The notes beneath the pieces were generated by a model. It was not told the origin of the DNA and did not search any database. It saw only the letters and a program-made list of their open reading frames with translations. 64,000 nucleotides of DNA from an uncultured Granulosicoccus sp. (GTDB lineage: Bacteria; Pseudomonadota; Gammaproteobacteria; Granulosicoccales; Granulosicoccaceae). Of the stretch, positions 1 through 8,850 are shown one piece after another; within the stretch, counting starts at the first letter, position 1, and every line of letters begins with the position of its first letter. Position numbers and translations under genes: made by a program. The stretch lies in assembly GCA_947499955.1 (NCBI GenBank), contig CANMQI010000001.1, forward strand, positions 62,001 through 126,000, read 5' to 3'.

Positions 1-373
1 GATCTTCCAGAATGGTCATGGTGGTCGACGCCGTTCCACTCGCCCCCCGTAACAGGTTCATGCGCAAATTGCCGGGCCGCCGCAGGATGCCTCCGTATAA
101 ACGTCCCCCTGTTCCTGCAAACGCCGTCTTGATATCACCTGTGCCGATGAAGGCATTCGCCTCACTGGGCACATTCGCATTCAGGACCCAACTTGCTCCG
201 CCGTTGGTCGAGACAAAGATGGGTGCGTTCGCACCACCCGTCGGATTCCCGGTAAAGGCGGTTACCACTATCTCCAACGGGTTTTCCGGATTTACGGAGA
301 TACTGGGTTCACTATCCTGGCCCGTCTCCCCAGAGAGCGAGTTCGGAATGACATTGATGACATCGATATTCAT
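1..373 (-). CDS. BNR/sialidase-like repeat protein (3' part outside window)
   Basis: Only the first about 124 codons are present; the gene runs off the left edge. The readable N-terminus has no signal peptide. It contains an Asp-box-like motif (FVSTNGGASW, close to S-x-D-x-G-x-T-W), typical of BNR beta-propellers in sialidases and other secreted or phage-like proteins. The start ATG overlaps the stop of the upstream lysine-rich gene as ATGA, so the two are probably translationally coupled. Enzymatic function cannot be judged from this fragment; a sialidase assignment would be over-reading. The fold call is moderate, and the existence of the gene is well supported by the coupling. Confidence 0.6.
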   Translation of the reverse strand, partial: MNIDVINVIPNSLSGETGQDSEPSISVNPENPLEIVVTAFTGNPTGGANAPIFVSTNGGASWVLNANVPSEANAFIGTGDIKTAFAGTGGRLYGGILRRPGNLRMNLLRGASGTASTTMTILED

Positions 374-1230
374 TGCTCATCTCCTTGCATCACCTTGCGA
401 AGATCATCGAGCACCTCGATCGGTAGTGCATCACCACTTTCAAGCAGTGAATACTCATCGGGACTGGCTCCGGAAATTGCCCGACTCGCAGCTGCCTTTT
501 CCTTCCTTGCATTGCCAAGCATGAATACTCGCCGATCGCCAACACTGACCTTTGGAGCGTCGACCCACTCAGCGTCATCGCTCGCAGCAAATCTGACTGT
601 TACCTGCTCCGGTTTCGATCTGCCTGCTGCACGTTCGACCGATTCGATCTCGACGACAGCCTCGCGCCACTGCGGGTCATGCTCGGTGACGGGCTCGTTT
701 TCCGACTTGCTTACCTCCTTTATGGAGATGACCTTGCCGCTCGCTACAAGCTCCGCCTCGGCAGCTCTTGACAATACTGCAGCTCTGGGTGCCTCCTCCA
801 GAGACTCGACAACCGCCTGAGTATCAGCATCGGAATAGGGAGTGACGCTGGTCGCCAGCAGCGCAATGCCATCGCCATAAAGCCAACTCTGGGCATGTAC
901 GAGATAATTCTCACCGAGTTCCAGACCTGCAGGACTGTACTGCAGAGTTATCTCGAATCCAGCCAGGTCGCCTATTGCCTCTATTGAGGCCAGAGTTTCA
1001 ACGACGCCGACGACAAATGTGCCGCCATCAATCGGCACTTCATCCATGGTAGCAGCGCCTTGCGCCAGCACTTGCACTACCAGTATGAACGGCGCCTCTT
1101 CCACACTATCATCGGGACCCTCAACCACGGCTTCCGGGACGGAAGTACTTGCAGATGCCTTCTTTTTCGATGATTTCTTCTTTGACTTGCGTGGTGGCTG
1201 CGTTTTCTTCGATGCCTTTTTCTTGTTCAT
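370..1230 (-). CDS. Lys-rich protein with YbaY/YscW pilotin-like domain
   Basis: This 286-residue protein begins with about 25 residues dominated by Lys/Ser (MNKKKASKKTQPPRKSKKKS), with no signal peptide or lipobox. Residues about 48-145 match the pattern of the YbaY/YscW (type III pilotin) beta domain: a variable strand, a GT/GG turn, then F-E-I-x-L-x-Y-S-P, Y-x-V-x-A and a short G-containing hairpin. The remainder is acidic with no recognised family. A Shine-Dalgarno AGGA lies about 6 bases before the ATG. YbaY-type domains usually sit in outer-membrane lipoproteins, so a cytoplasmic version with a basic tail is odd; the tail could bind nucleic acid or an acidic surface. It is coupled (ATGA) to the BNR-repeat gene. 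The domain call is from pattern only. Confidence 0.6.
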   Translation of the reverse strand: MNKKKASKKTQPPRKSKKKSSKKKASASTSVPEAVVEGPDDSVEEAPFILVVQVLAQGAATMDEVPIDGGTFVVGVVETLASIEAIGDLAGFEITLQYSPAGLELGENYLVHAQSWLYGDGIALLATSVTPYSDADTQAVVESLEEAPRAAVLSRAAEAELVASGKVISIKEVSKSENEPVTEHDPQWREAVVEIESVERAAGRSKPEQVTVRFAASDDAEWVDAPKVSVGDRRVFMLGNARKEKAAASRAISGASPDEYSLLESGDALPIEVLDDLRKVMQGDEQ

Positions 1231-1275
1231 ATCCTGTCCTCATGAATATCAATTCTTGAACCTGCGAGGAAAAGC

Positions 1276-1290
1276 GGTCACTCGGTGACC
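1276..1290. promoter_or_regulatory. Small perfect dyad upstream of the Lys-rich gene
   Basis: GGTCAC-TCG-GTGACC is a 6-bp perfect inverted repeat about 46-60 bases before the start of the Lys-rich gene. It could be an operator or chance; no promoter boxes stand out around it. The rest of the 1231-1502 gap shows nothing convincing. Confidence 0.25.
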
Positions 1291-1502
1291 CTGCAGAAGG
1301 ACTCTGGAACCACTTGTAAATCTGGAGATCGCGCAAGTCCTGACATCGGTCAAATCATTCACCAGGACAAATACGCACAATCATCCTGATTCTCCGCCGC
1401 CCGCTGCAATCGAAAAGACCAGGAGCTTTGACAGGAATCTCGACACGTCGACCTACCAGCCAACAGGCTGAAGACTCCCAGACAGTATTGCTTGGCTCCT
1501 GA

Positions 1503-1712
1503 TCAACCCTCGCCTGCTGACTGTACGGGGGTTTTGAAAACCCAGGCACCAAGCGCACTGAATACGAACCAGGTTGCCAGAAACCCCAGACATTCCAATG
1601 TGAAGCTATGAAATTTATAGAACCACTCAGCTATCAAGAAAGCTGCAAACAAATAGGGAATTTCAGTTGTCAGACTTCGGCGTAAACCGATTTCGCGAAT
1701 CAAGGTGAACAT
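1503..1712 (-). CDS. Small two-helix membrane protein, unknown
   Basis: This frame encodes 69 residues if started at the ATG at 1712, chosen because GGAG lies 5 bases upstream. A longer in-frame start at 1796 lacks such a site. The protein has a short basic N-terminus (MFTLIREIGLRR) followed by two hydrophobic stretches (about residues 18-32 and 38-60) rich in F, W, A and L. This fits a small inner-membrane protein with two helices. No family recognised. It stands alone between two unrelated minus-strand blocks. Confidence 0.45.
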   Translation of the reverse strand: MFTLIREIGLRRSLTTEIPYLFAAFLIAEWFYKFHSFTLECLGFLATWFVFSALGAWVFKTPVQSAGEG

Positions 1713-2024
1713 ATGAGCTCCATCAGCGAGGTGTGTGTGCCTGAGATATGCATCGAGTTGCCAGCTAGATGCCAGTAACTCTACTCGCCACCCCACTCTC
1801 TGTATACGGAAGCACCATCAAACGTTCGTCTAGTAGGAAAGGCTTACGCACATGCTTCAAGGCATGCTCACATCCGATCATTGCCCGCAATCTCACCATT
1901 GCAGGCCGCCAATCAGGGTTGATCGGCAGCCACTTCAATCCAGACAACTTAAAGGAATTGTAATGGTGGCACCTGGAAAGCAATGATCATCGGGTGACCA
2001 TCAATCCTGACCCGTCACGAGCAG
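1713..2024. other. 312-base gap without a convincing gene
   Basis: A minus-strand frame (1765-1983, TTG start) could encode about 72 residues, but it has no ribosome binding site and no recognisable family. It may be a gene remnant. No hairpin or promoter is obvious. Confidence 0.3.
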
Positions 2025-4034
2025 TCAGCCACCAGTCGCGCCATTGACGGAACCTGCGTCCTCAAGTCCCGTCAGCAAACGTGCCGTTTCCGGCGATTCC
2101 AGCATCCGCTGACCAAACAAGGATGCGCCCTCCATGGTCCAGTGGCCGTAATCGGTAAACAGCACCTTGCCCAGCTCATCCACCGCATCGCAACGACTGG
2201 CATCGGCGTTACACAGGAAGGGAAGCTTATCGACGAAATCCAGTTGCAGGGCTTTCGCTTCTTGCTGGAACTCTGCATTCAGATCGTCCAGCTCACTGAC
2301 ACGAGTCTCGGCCAATTGTTGCTGGAGATCGTCCGTCATTCCGTTCTTCAGTATCAGCGACGGCACGGTCTTGAACTCTCCTGTTCGCCCCATGAGCACG
2401 ATATTGGGTGGAGTATCCTGCTTGCCATGTGAGCGCAGGAAACTCGTGAAAGCCTCCAGATGCGGCAGTGATATCCGCTCCCAGCGCGTCGAAAGTACGA
2501 AGTGATCGACAGAGGCCAGCAACTCGGAACGCTGGACCGCTTCGAAATTCTTGACACAGCGAGTCACTTCGGCGGCTGACAGATGATCATGGTTCTGGTT
2601 GTCTGCATCCTCAAACAGATACAGGCACAGATCGTCGATCTCCAGGCGCCGCACAGAGATGCGCGGATCTTCCGCAACATTCATGTAAAGGGCGTTGAAC
2701 ATATCCGTTGCATGTGAATCTCCCATGACCAGGACCCGCTCTTCGGCGCTGTCGTCGAATGGCAGATTGGACAAGGCATCCTCTGCATCGATGAAGCGCC
2801 GGCGAATCAGCTGCTTTTCCTCGAGATTGCCAATGGCATGGACGACGGCCGCATCGAAACGCTCCGGCCAGCCGTTGTTGATATAGGCATGCGCCGAACC
2901 CAGCGACAAGATCAGCGGAATGGCAAGGTAGCCGAATTGACGAAATCGTGGACTGGATGCTTTTGCCTGTGGCGCCAGACGAAAGCGTTTTTCAACACCA
3001 TAATAGAGCGCCACGGCGGCCATCATGGTCAGCACCAGCAGGGCGATACGGGTCTTGCCGACCACCACGTCCTCGAAGGTAATGTGCTTGTACAGGACGA
3101 CGATCGGCCAATGCACCAGATACAGTGAATAGGATATCTTGCCGACCCAGACACTCAGCGGATTACGCAGCAGCAGGCCCATGTAACGCGCGCTGCCACC
3201 GGCGATCAGCAAGGCCGCGCCCATGCAGGGCAACAGTGCATAGATATCGGGAAATGGCGTGAACTTGTCGAATACCAGCGCACTGTAGCCGATCATCATC
3301 AGCCCCAGAAGCACGAGCACTTCGCGAACCACATTGAGTCGGACCAGACCCGGCAGCATCGCCAACCCCGCTCCCAGACCAAATTCATAGACTCGAAACG
3401 GCATCAGGAAGAAACTGGCAGAAGGCTCGTAGCTGGTAAACACCAAGGCACCGTAGAGACTGGCAAGCGACAGCAGCGATATCACGGCCGGCAACAGCCA
3501 GCGCCCTCGGCCTGCAATCAGCACGATCAGCGCTGGCCAGATCAGGTAGAACTGCTCCTCGACACTCAGCGACCAGGTATGCAGCAGGGGCTTGAGCTCG
3601 GCCGTGGCGTCGAAGTAGCCGGATTCAAACCAGAAGAACAGATTGGACACCGAGAAAACCGATGACATCAAGGCGCCGGAAAAACGCTGAAAATGATCTG
3701 GTGTCAGATAGAACACGGACACCGCCCAGGTCAGCAACAACGTCACGATCAACGCAGGACCCAGCCTCCTGAGGCGGCGCAGATAGAAGCGTCCGAACCT
3801 GAAATCACCAGCCCGCACCTCTTTGAGAATCAGGCGTGTGATCAGGAATCCGCTGATGACAAAAAATACGTCAACGCCAACAAAACCGCCTGGAATCCAC
3901 TTGAACTCCAGATGGAACAGCACGACGGCAATAACCGCAATGGCGCGTAATCCGTCGATTTCAGGCTGGTACTGTGTTGTCGCTGAACGACCCGCCTGAC
4001 TGTTCGTACTGATAGTGCTGACTCCCGTCTTCAT
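2025..4034 (-). CDS. Acyltransferase-3/SGNH surface O-acyltransferase
   Basis: The 669-residue OafA/OatA-type protein has two parts. Residues about 24-370 form the multi-spanning acyltransferase-3 domain, with the expected DGLRAIAV start, catalytic His41 (VVLFHLEF) and the GGFVGVDVFFVISGFLIT signature. Residues about 430-660 are a periplasmic SGNH-like domain with GDSHA (Ser440) and the D-x-x-H pair (D628, H631 in TDYGHW). Family members transfer acetyl or similar groups to lipopolysaccharide O-antigen, peptidoglycan or exopolysaccharide; the substrate here is unknown. The start ATG overlaps the folA stop by 4 bases, so it is probably translated from the folA message. No other polysaccharide genes lie nearby. 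Confidence 0.9.
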   Translation of the reverse strand: MKTGVSTISTNSQAGRSATTQYQPEIDGLRAIAVIAVVLFHLEFKWIPGGFVGVDVFFVISGFLITRLILKEVRAGDFRFGRFYLRRLRRLGPALIVTLLLTWAVSVFYLTPDHFQRFSGALMSSVFSVSNLFFWFESGYFDATAELKPLLHTWSLSVEEQFYLIWPALIVLIAGRGRWLLPAVISLLSLASLYGALVFTSYEPSASFFLMPFRVYEFGLGAGLAMLPGLVRLNVVREVLVLLGLMMIGYSALVFDKFTPFPDIYALLPCMGAALLIAGGSARYMGLLLRNPLSVWVGKISYSLYLVHWPIVVLYKHITFEDVVVGKTRIALLVLTMMAAVALYYGVEKRFRLAPQAKASSPRFRQFGYLAIPLILSLGSAHAYINNGWPERFDAAVVHAIGNLEEKQLIRRRFIDAEDALSNLPFDDSAEERVLVMGDSHATDMFNALYMNVAEDPRISVRRLEIDDLCLYLFEDADNQNHDHLSAAEVTRCVKNFEAVQRSELLASVDHFVLSTRWERISLPHLEAFTSFLRSHGKQDTPPNIVLMGRTGEFKTVPSLILKNGMTDDLQQQLAETRVSELDDLNAEFQQEAKALQLDFVDKLPFLCNADASRCDAVDELGKVLFTDYGHWTMEGASLFGQRMLESPETARLLTGLEDAGSVNGATGG

Positions 4035-4549
4035 GCTTTATCCAGTACCCAGTAGGTCACCGGTAACCCACCGGTCGTGGCAGGGTCCCGGACATCTTCC
4101 GATACCACTTGCCAATCATCCCAGTGAAAACTCTCCAGCCAGGTGTCGCCTTCATAGGCGTTATCAACCGTGGTCAGGTAGAGACGCTGCGTCTGCGGCA
4201 TGGCATCACTGCACAGGGCCGCGCCACCGATGATCATCAACTCAGGCTCGGCAGTGTCCTGTTCGACCTCGGCAGCCATTGCCAGCGCCTGCTCCAGGCC
4301 AAGAGCCACCAGAACACCATCAGCTGACCAGTCGGCATTGCGAGTGACGACGATATTCGTACGACCCGGCAAGGGACGGCCGATCGATTCGAAGGTCTTG
4401 CGGCCCATGACGATCGGCTTGCCCATCGTCACCGCCTTGAAATACGCTAGTTCACCGGGGATATGCCACGGCATCTGACCGTTGTTTCCAATCAGGCGAT
4501 TGCGGTCCATAGCCATCATCATGGCTACCACGGGCTGGTTGACTGTCAC
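4031..4549 (-). CDS. folA: Dihydrofolate reductase
   Basis: The 172-residue cytoplasmic enzyme reduces dihydrofolate to tetrahydrofolate with NADPH. It shows the standard blocks: RNRLIGNNGQMPW (Met20-type loop), the FK helix, MGRKTFESIGRPLPGR for NADPH binding, and the IIGG segment near residue 117. The catalytic acid is Glu33 (PGELAYF), where most bacterial enzymes have Asp; the Glu form is the usual eukaryotic choice and should still work. It lies first in a two-gene unit, overlapping the acyltransferase by 4 bases. thyA, the partner enzyme of folate cycling, is 18 kb away in this window. Confidence 0.95.
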   Translation of the reverse strand: MTVNQPVVAMMMAMDRNRLIGNNGQMPWHIPGELAYFKAVTMGKPIVMGRKTFESIGRPLPGRTNIVVTRNADWSADGVLVALGLEQALAMAAEVEQDTAEPELMIIGGAALCSDAMPQTQRLYLTTVDNAYEGDTWLESFHWDDWQVVSEDVRDPATTGGLPVTYWVLDKA

Positions 4550-4751
4550 CGGATTGGTTCCTCTCTCGCTTTGGTGCTGTGCCCATGTCAGCTCGAACGT
4601 CTCAACTGACCTTTGTCTCGACTGTCCGAGCAGGCCATTATACGTCAGTCATTGTGTAGCGCCTGTCGATAGACATCGCTGAATTCAGAGTCAATACCTC
4701 CGCGAAAACCGACTCAACCGGCACTTTGATGAATTCTATGGGCTGCGAACC

Positions 4752-4793
4752 CTGTGAACGATCAGGGACAGCTGTGCTGTTCCGTGTTCACAG
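4752..4793 (-). terminator. Long two-part hairpin after the Ap4A phosphorylase gene
   Basis: Outer arms CTGTGAAC/GTTCACAG (8 bp, perfect) enclose inner arms GGGACAGC/GCTGTTCC (8 bp with one wobble) and a 3-base loop. It lies about 50 bases past the stop of the minus-strand phosphorylase gene and before the folA promoter region. There is no U-tract, so it may be a factor-dependent terminator or mRNA end. The rest of the 4550-4841 gap is featureless. Confidence 0.4.
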
Positions 4794-4841
4794 AACCGCC
4801 AAACAGAATGGAAAAACGTGTTTGGTGAGAACCTGTCAGCT

Positions 4842-5723
4842 TCAGCAGCCCACCGAGGCCAGCGCCTGCAACGGTCCGACCCCTTGTATTGTCTCTATCT
4901 CTTCACGCTTGCGCGTATACAGCGTGCCACCAAAGCCAACCGCACTTATCGAAATACCTTCGTAGCACTCCTCGCTACGCGGCACCAGCAACAACCAGCC
5001 GTTACCCGCCAACAGATTGAATGGCGTCAGCAGTCCATCGGTACCGGGCTTCAGCTCCAGTTGCTGACAGGCGCGCTCGAAGCCTGCGAACAGGCTCTTC
5101 GCGGCGGCCTCGGCAGGCACATCCTGACCACAGTGCACACGAACAAAACAGTGTTTCATCGTCAGAGCAGGGTGAGTTGCCACGCCCTGTTCCTCGAGAT
5201 CAGCTGGCAGTCCCGCTGCATAGAAATCAAGACTGGCATTGTCCTGCACGCCGGGAATCCACTGCAGGTGCTTGTGGCGTTGACTGGCGCCTGCGGCCGT
5301 GCCGCCGTTGTACAGCCCTGTTCCACCCGCCTCACCCATGATGATTGCCAGCGCTGCAAAATCGCTGTGCGTCAGCGGTAACAACTGTTCCTCGAAACTG
5401 CGCCGAGCCAATACCAGATGCCGCTCGCATAACGGGAACTTGTTCAGAATCACTACATGCTCATCACCCAGTGGACCCACTGTCAGCTCGGGATCGGGGT
5501 TCAGAAACGGGTTGAAATCAGGATCACGCGGCCCGCCTGGAATCGCGACTTTCGCCTCATCCTTGACCGCATCCTTGGCCGCCAGCGACGACACCCAGCG
5601 CACGACGAAGCGCAGACCGGCATCTTCCAGCTCCAGCTGTTCCACTTGCACCGGTTGCAAGTCACCGGACGCCAGCGCGCTTGCGCTGCATTCGTCAACC
5701 GCTTTCATCCACGTGCTCGTCAT
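4842..5723 (-). CDS. Ap4A phosphorylase-like (ATP adenylyltransferase) HIT-superfamily protein
   Basis: The 293-residue protein (start at 5723, with GGAGAGG just upstream) matches the Apa1/Apa2 group of the HIT superfamily. It has PFLNPDPEL, NKFPLCERH, a PLT-x-x-DF block, GASQRHKHLQWIP carrying the histidine triad (H-x-H-x-Q), and a C-terminal domain with FNLLAGNGWLL. These enzymes split diadenosine tetraphosphate with phosphate to ADP and ATP, and may influence alarmone levels. Most Proteobacteria use the unrelated ApaH hydrolase instead. It is monocistronic, between the ABC importer and folA. Substrate assignment is from family only. Confidence 0.85.
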   Translation of the reverse strand: MTSTWMKAVDECSASALASGDLQPVQVEQLELEDAGLRFVVRWVSSLAAKDAVKDEAKVAIPGGPRDPDFNPFLNPDPELTVGPLGDEHVVILNKFPLCERHLVLARRSFEEQLLPLTHSDFAALAIIMGEAGGTGLYNGGTAAGASQRHKHLQWIPGVQDNASLDFYAAGLPADLEEQGVATHPALTMKHCFVRVHCGQDVPAEAAAKSLFAGFERACQQLELKPGTDGLLTPFNLLAGNGWLLLVPRSEECYEGISISAVGFGGTLYTRKREEIETIQGVGPLQALASVGC

Positions 5724-5803
5724 ATCGCCTCTCCAGTGATTCGGCTGTCGTCTCAACCTGAAGAGTATTGTAATCCAGCCGTTTCAGCTATTGCCTCAAA
5801 CGG

Positions 5804-6535
5804 TTAGCCGACCCTTTTCAGGAATTCCCTGGTTCGTGGATCCTGAGGATCATCGAACAGCTGCTGTGGCTTCCCTTGCTCCACGATGCGCCCACCTTCC
5901 ATGAAGATCACACGGTCAGCGATCTCGCGGGCAAACTGCATTTCATGCGTGACGATCAGCATGGTCTGACGGCGTTCGGCGACGCGACGCATGAGGTCTA
6001 GCACCTCACCCACCCATTCCGGGTCGAGCGCCGAGGTCGGTTCATCAAACAGCATCAGCTCCGCATCGAGCGCCATGGCTCGGCCGATGCCGACTCGCTG
6101 CTGCTGTCCACCCGAGAGTGCCGCCGGGTAGGCATCGGCCTTGTCGGCCAGTCCGGTTTCCTGAAGGATTTCGTCAGCGCGCTTTTCGGCCTCGGCACGA
6201 GATCGCTTCTGCACGACGATCAAGGCCTCGGTGATGTTCTCGCGTGCAGTCTTGTTGGCAAACAAGGCATAGTTCTGAAAGACGAAGGCCGTGCGGCGAC
6301 GCAGCGCGAGGATGTCGGCCTTGCCGGCTTTCGCCACATCGAGGTCAAGATCACCGATGTGGATACGGCCCGCCTCCGGGCTGTCGAGAAAATTCAGACA
6401 GCGCAGCAGCGTCGACTTGCCGGTACCCGAGGGGCCGATCACCACGATCCGTTCGCCATCCTCGATCTTCAGATCTATGCCGTTCAGGACAATGGTGTCG
6501 CCGAATCGTTTACTCAGGCCCTGGACTTCGATCAT
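5804..6535 (-). CDS. Polar amino acid/cystine ABC importer, ATPase
   Basis: This 243-residue ABC ATPase is of the HisP/GlnQ/TcyN group. It has Walker A GPSGTGKST (about residue 34), the Q-loop FQNYALF, signature LSGGQQQR, Walker B LMLFDEPTSALD and H-loop THEM. It couples ATP hydrolysis to the inner-membrane permease encoded just upstream; the coding regions overlap by 4 bases (ATGA). It is the last gene of a three-gene operon (binding protein, permease, ATPase). Cystine is the best substrate guess because the binding protein resembles TcyJ/FliY, but glutamine or other polar amino acids are possible. Confidence 0.9.
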   Translation of the reverse strand: MIEVQGLSKRFGDTIVLNGIDLKIEDGERIVVIGPSGTGKSTLLRCLNFLDSPEAGRIHIGDLDLDVAKAGKADILALRRRTAFVFQNYALFANKTARENITEALIVVQKRSRAEAEKRADEILQETGLADKADAYPAALSGGQQQRVGIGRAMALDAELMLFDEPTSALDPEWVGEVLDLMRRVAERRQTMLIVTHEMQFAREIADRVIFMEGGRIVEQGKPQQLFDDPQDPRTREFLKRVG

Positions 6536-7209
6536 CGCGCAAATGCCTTGTTGAGTCGGGTTTCAAGCAGCTTCTGCACTTGTGAGAGTGCTTCCACGAT
6601 GATCCAGTAGAGAATGGCAACCACGAGAAAGGCCTCGAAGTACAGAAAGCTGCCTGCTGCTTCCTTTTGTGTGGCGCCCATCATCTCCGTCACACCCAGC
6701 GTGAAGGCCAGGGATGTGCTCTTGATCATGTCGATGAAATAATTGACCAGCGTCGGCGCAGCCACCCTGGCTGCCTGCGGCAGCACGATCCGGCGCATCA
6801 TCTGCGCCTGCGTCATGCCGATGGACTGGGCAGCTTCCCACTGACTGCGATCGACCCCGATGATCGCAGCACGAATACTTTCTGCCATATAGGCGGAAAA
6901 ATGCAAGGTCAGTCCCATGACGGCCGCCGTCACGCCATTGATCTGCGTCAGGAACGACAGTACCTGGGGTAGCCCGTAATAGAACAGGAACAACTGCACC
7001 AGCAACGGCGTACCGCGAAAGAAGCTGATGAAAAGCATGACCAGAGTATCTAGAACGGGAACCCGAACCACACGCTCGACCGCCAGCAGCGAACCCAGTA
7101 TCAACGCCAGCACCATGGCAGCCGTTGCCATGCCGAGCGTCAGCGGGATATAGCCCAGCAGTACCGGCACGAGGCCGAGCATGTAATCGATATCAAGGCC
7201 CTGCATCAA
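6532..7209 (-). CDS. Polar amino acid/cystine ABC importer, permease
   Basis: The 225-residue HisM/GlnP-type inner-membrane permease has about five hydrophobic segments. The motifs FRGTPLLVQLF near residue 63 and the EAA-like cytoplasmic loop (EAAQSIGMTQAQMMRRIVLPQAAR, about 128-151) bind the ATPase. A single permease gene implies a homodimer. Its start lies 3 bases after the binding-protein stop, and its end overlaps the ATPase gene by 4 bases. The family resemblance is closest to the TcyL/YecS cystine permeases. Confidence 0.9.
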   Translation of the reverse strand: MMQGLDIDYMLGLVPVLLGYIPLTLGMATAAMVLALILGSLLAVERVVRVPVLDTLVMLFISFFRGTPLLVQLFLFYYGLPQVLSFLTQINGVTAAVMGLTLHFSAYMAESIRAAIIGVDRSQWEAAQSIGMTQAQMMRRIVLPQAARVAAPTLVNYFIDMIKSTSLAFTLGVTEMMGATQKEAAGSFLYFEAFLVVAILYWIIVEALSQVQKLLETRLNKAFAR

Positions 7210-7212
7210 TAA

Positions 7213-7974
7213 CTACTCCGCAACCGTGATATCGCTACCGAACCACTTGTCGGAGATGTCCGCCAGTGTGCCGTTCTCCCGAAGTGCACTCAGAGCCGTA
7301 TCGACCTTGTCACGCATGGCGCGGCCTTCGTCATCATTGCGGAACGGTAGAGCGTTACGAATCTCGTCGAAGGGCTTCCCGGCCAGAGCCAGCGGCAGTG
7401 GGCTCTTCGCGATCAGTTGTACCGAGGAAACCCGGTCCATTACAAAAGCGTCGACCCGGCCCAGGGACGTATCCAGCGCAATATTGCTTTCGTAGGTCTT
7501 GACGTTGATCTCATCCGCGTAGGGCAGCTCGTTCAGCAACTGCTCGAAGTTCGAGCCGAGGTTGACGGCAACCGTGCGGCCTTTCAGATCTTCAGGTCCC
7601 TGGATCTTGCCTTCCTCACCGGCCTTCACGACCACCTGAGCGCCATCGTAGACATAGGGCTGAGTAAAGGCGAACTTCACCTCTCGCTCTGGTGTGATGG
7701 TGATCTGGTTGGCAATCGTGTCGATCCGACCGGATTCAAGCGCGCCGACCAGACCGGAAAATGACATCGTCTCGAAAGCGATTTCCACACCCGCCTCATC
7801 GCCAACGGCATTCATGACATCGACTTCGAAACCTTGTAACTTGTCCTGACGAACGAAGGTGAAGGGGAAGTAGCCACCTGACATGCCCACCCGAATCTGC
7901 TCCGCGGATTGGGCGAAGGCAGCGGCAGGCAGGGTTGCCGAGAGCGCGGCAACCAAGGCAATGAGTTTGAGCAT
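7213..7974 (-). CDS. Polar amino acid/cystine-binding periplasmic protein
   Basis: The 253-residue family 3 solute-binding protein has a clear signal peptide (MLKLIALVAALSATLPAAAFA, cleavage near residue 21). The FEVDVMNAV, DTIANQITITPER, TVAVNLGSNFEQ and GRVDAFVMDR blocks follow, in the order seen in cystine-binding TcyJ/FliY. Mature proteins of this kind fold as two lobes that close on the ligand in the periplasm. GGAGA lies about 9 bases before the ATG. It is the first gene of the importer operon. Cystine is an inference from resemblance. Confidence 0.85.
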   Translation of the reverse strand: MLKLIALVAALSATLPAAAFAQSAEQIRVGMSGGYFPFTFVRQDKLQGFEVDVMNAVGDEAGVEIAFETMSFSGLVGALESGRIDTIANQITITPEREVKFAFTQPYVYDGAQVVVKAGEEGKIQGPEDLKGRTVAVNLGSNFEQLLNELPYADEINVKTYESNIALDTSLGRVDAFVMDRVSSVQLIAKSPLPLALAGKPFDEIRNALPFRNDDEGRAMRDKVDTALSALRENGTLADISDKWFGSDITVAE

Positions 7975-8184
7975 AGGGGGTCTCCTTGAAGAATCGACAA
8001 CTTATAGCGCATCTGACGCGGAACCACCACCGACCCGGGATCAGGATTCCAGACGGCCTTTCACGAATAAGCTCTCACCCTGACCAGGAAGCCCTGCGTG
8101 ACAAGTCTGCCTGGAGGATAGGGGGTGGGAGAGGGTCACACCTGCACTGCCTTTCAGAGTGAAAAACCCGATCCACCCGGGCAG

Positions 8185-8203
8185 CTTGCGCTACTATCGC
8201 AAG
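8185..8203 (-). terminator. Short hairpin after the histidine phosphatase gene
   Basis: CTTGCG/CGCAAG arms of 6 bp with a 7-base loop lie about 45 bases past the minus-strand phosphatase stop. There is no U-tract. It is a weak terminator candidate. Confidence 0.25.
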
Positions 8204-8247
8204 ATCAGAGTCGAGTAACCTGGCTTACCGATGAAGAATCGGTCAAC

Positions 8248-8850
8248 TCACTCCGTGCTGATCCTTGCCAATACCACCGGCTCGTCATCCATGATCGTGA
8301 TGATCAACATATCTCCGGAACCAACGAACTGCCCCGTCAGCGCTGTGATATTGACCTGATGTGTCACCATCACAAGTGCACCTGATCTGCGATTGCTCCA
8401 TTCGCGCAATGATTCCTTCAATTCCCTTGTCTGCTCAGGCTCAGCCAGCCTGTCTTCGAAAAAGGAATTGAGCATTTCGGTTGGCTGAGGATCTCCCAGA
8501 TTCAACAGCCGGGCGGTTTCCAGACAACGACACCACTGGCTGGAGAGAACCTGAGCCTCTTCAATGCCATTGGATCGCAGAACATCACCGATGGCCGCAG
8601 CCTGCTGTCGGCCTGCCTCGGACAGATTACGTTGCGTGGAGCAATCCTCGATATCAAACTCCTGTGGGTCGCCGATGCCGGGGGCAATGGCGTGGCGCAT
8701 GATCACAACAGCCTCACCGGATTTCACGGATTGCCAGGCAGCGGCCTCACTGGCTTCCCCTGCCGCCAACACGTTGGCAATACCGGCTGCGACTACGACC
8801 ATGCAGACAAGGCGTATTTCGCAAAGCCTGCGTGAAATCAGGTTCGCCAT
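8248..8850 (-). CDS. Exported histidine phosphatase family protein
   Basis: This is a small histidine phosphatase (phosphoglycerate-mutase fold). The RHG-type motif reads VVIMRHA and the second catalytic His is in MVTHQVNI. The N-terminus (MANLISRRLCEIRLVCMVVVAAGIANVLA) looks like a signal peptide, so a periplasmic phosphatase is likely. I chose the ATG at 8850 because GAGAG lies 5 bases upstream; in-frame ATGs at 8865 and 8880 are alternatives. Two conserved basic residues expected after RH are not obvious, and substrate is unknown. It is monocistronic. Confidence 0.8.
   Translation of the reverse strand: MANLISRRLCEIRLVCMVVVAAGIANVLAAGEASEAAAWQSVKSGEAVVIMRHAIAPGIGDPQEFDIEDCSTQRNLSEAGRQQAAAIGDVLRSNGIEEAQVLSSQWCRCLETARLLNLGDPQPTEMLNSFFEDRLAEPEQTRELKESLREWSNRRSGALVMVTHQVNITALTGQFVGSGDMLIITIMDDEPVVLARISTE

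Noticed and set aside
1765..1983. 72-codon minus-strand frame
   Set aside because: TTG start, no ribosome site and no family; kept only as a possible remnant.
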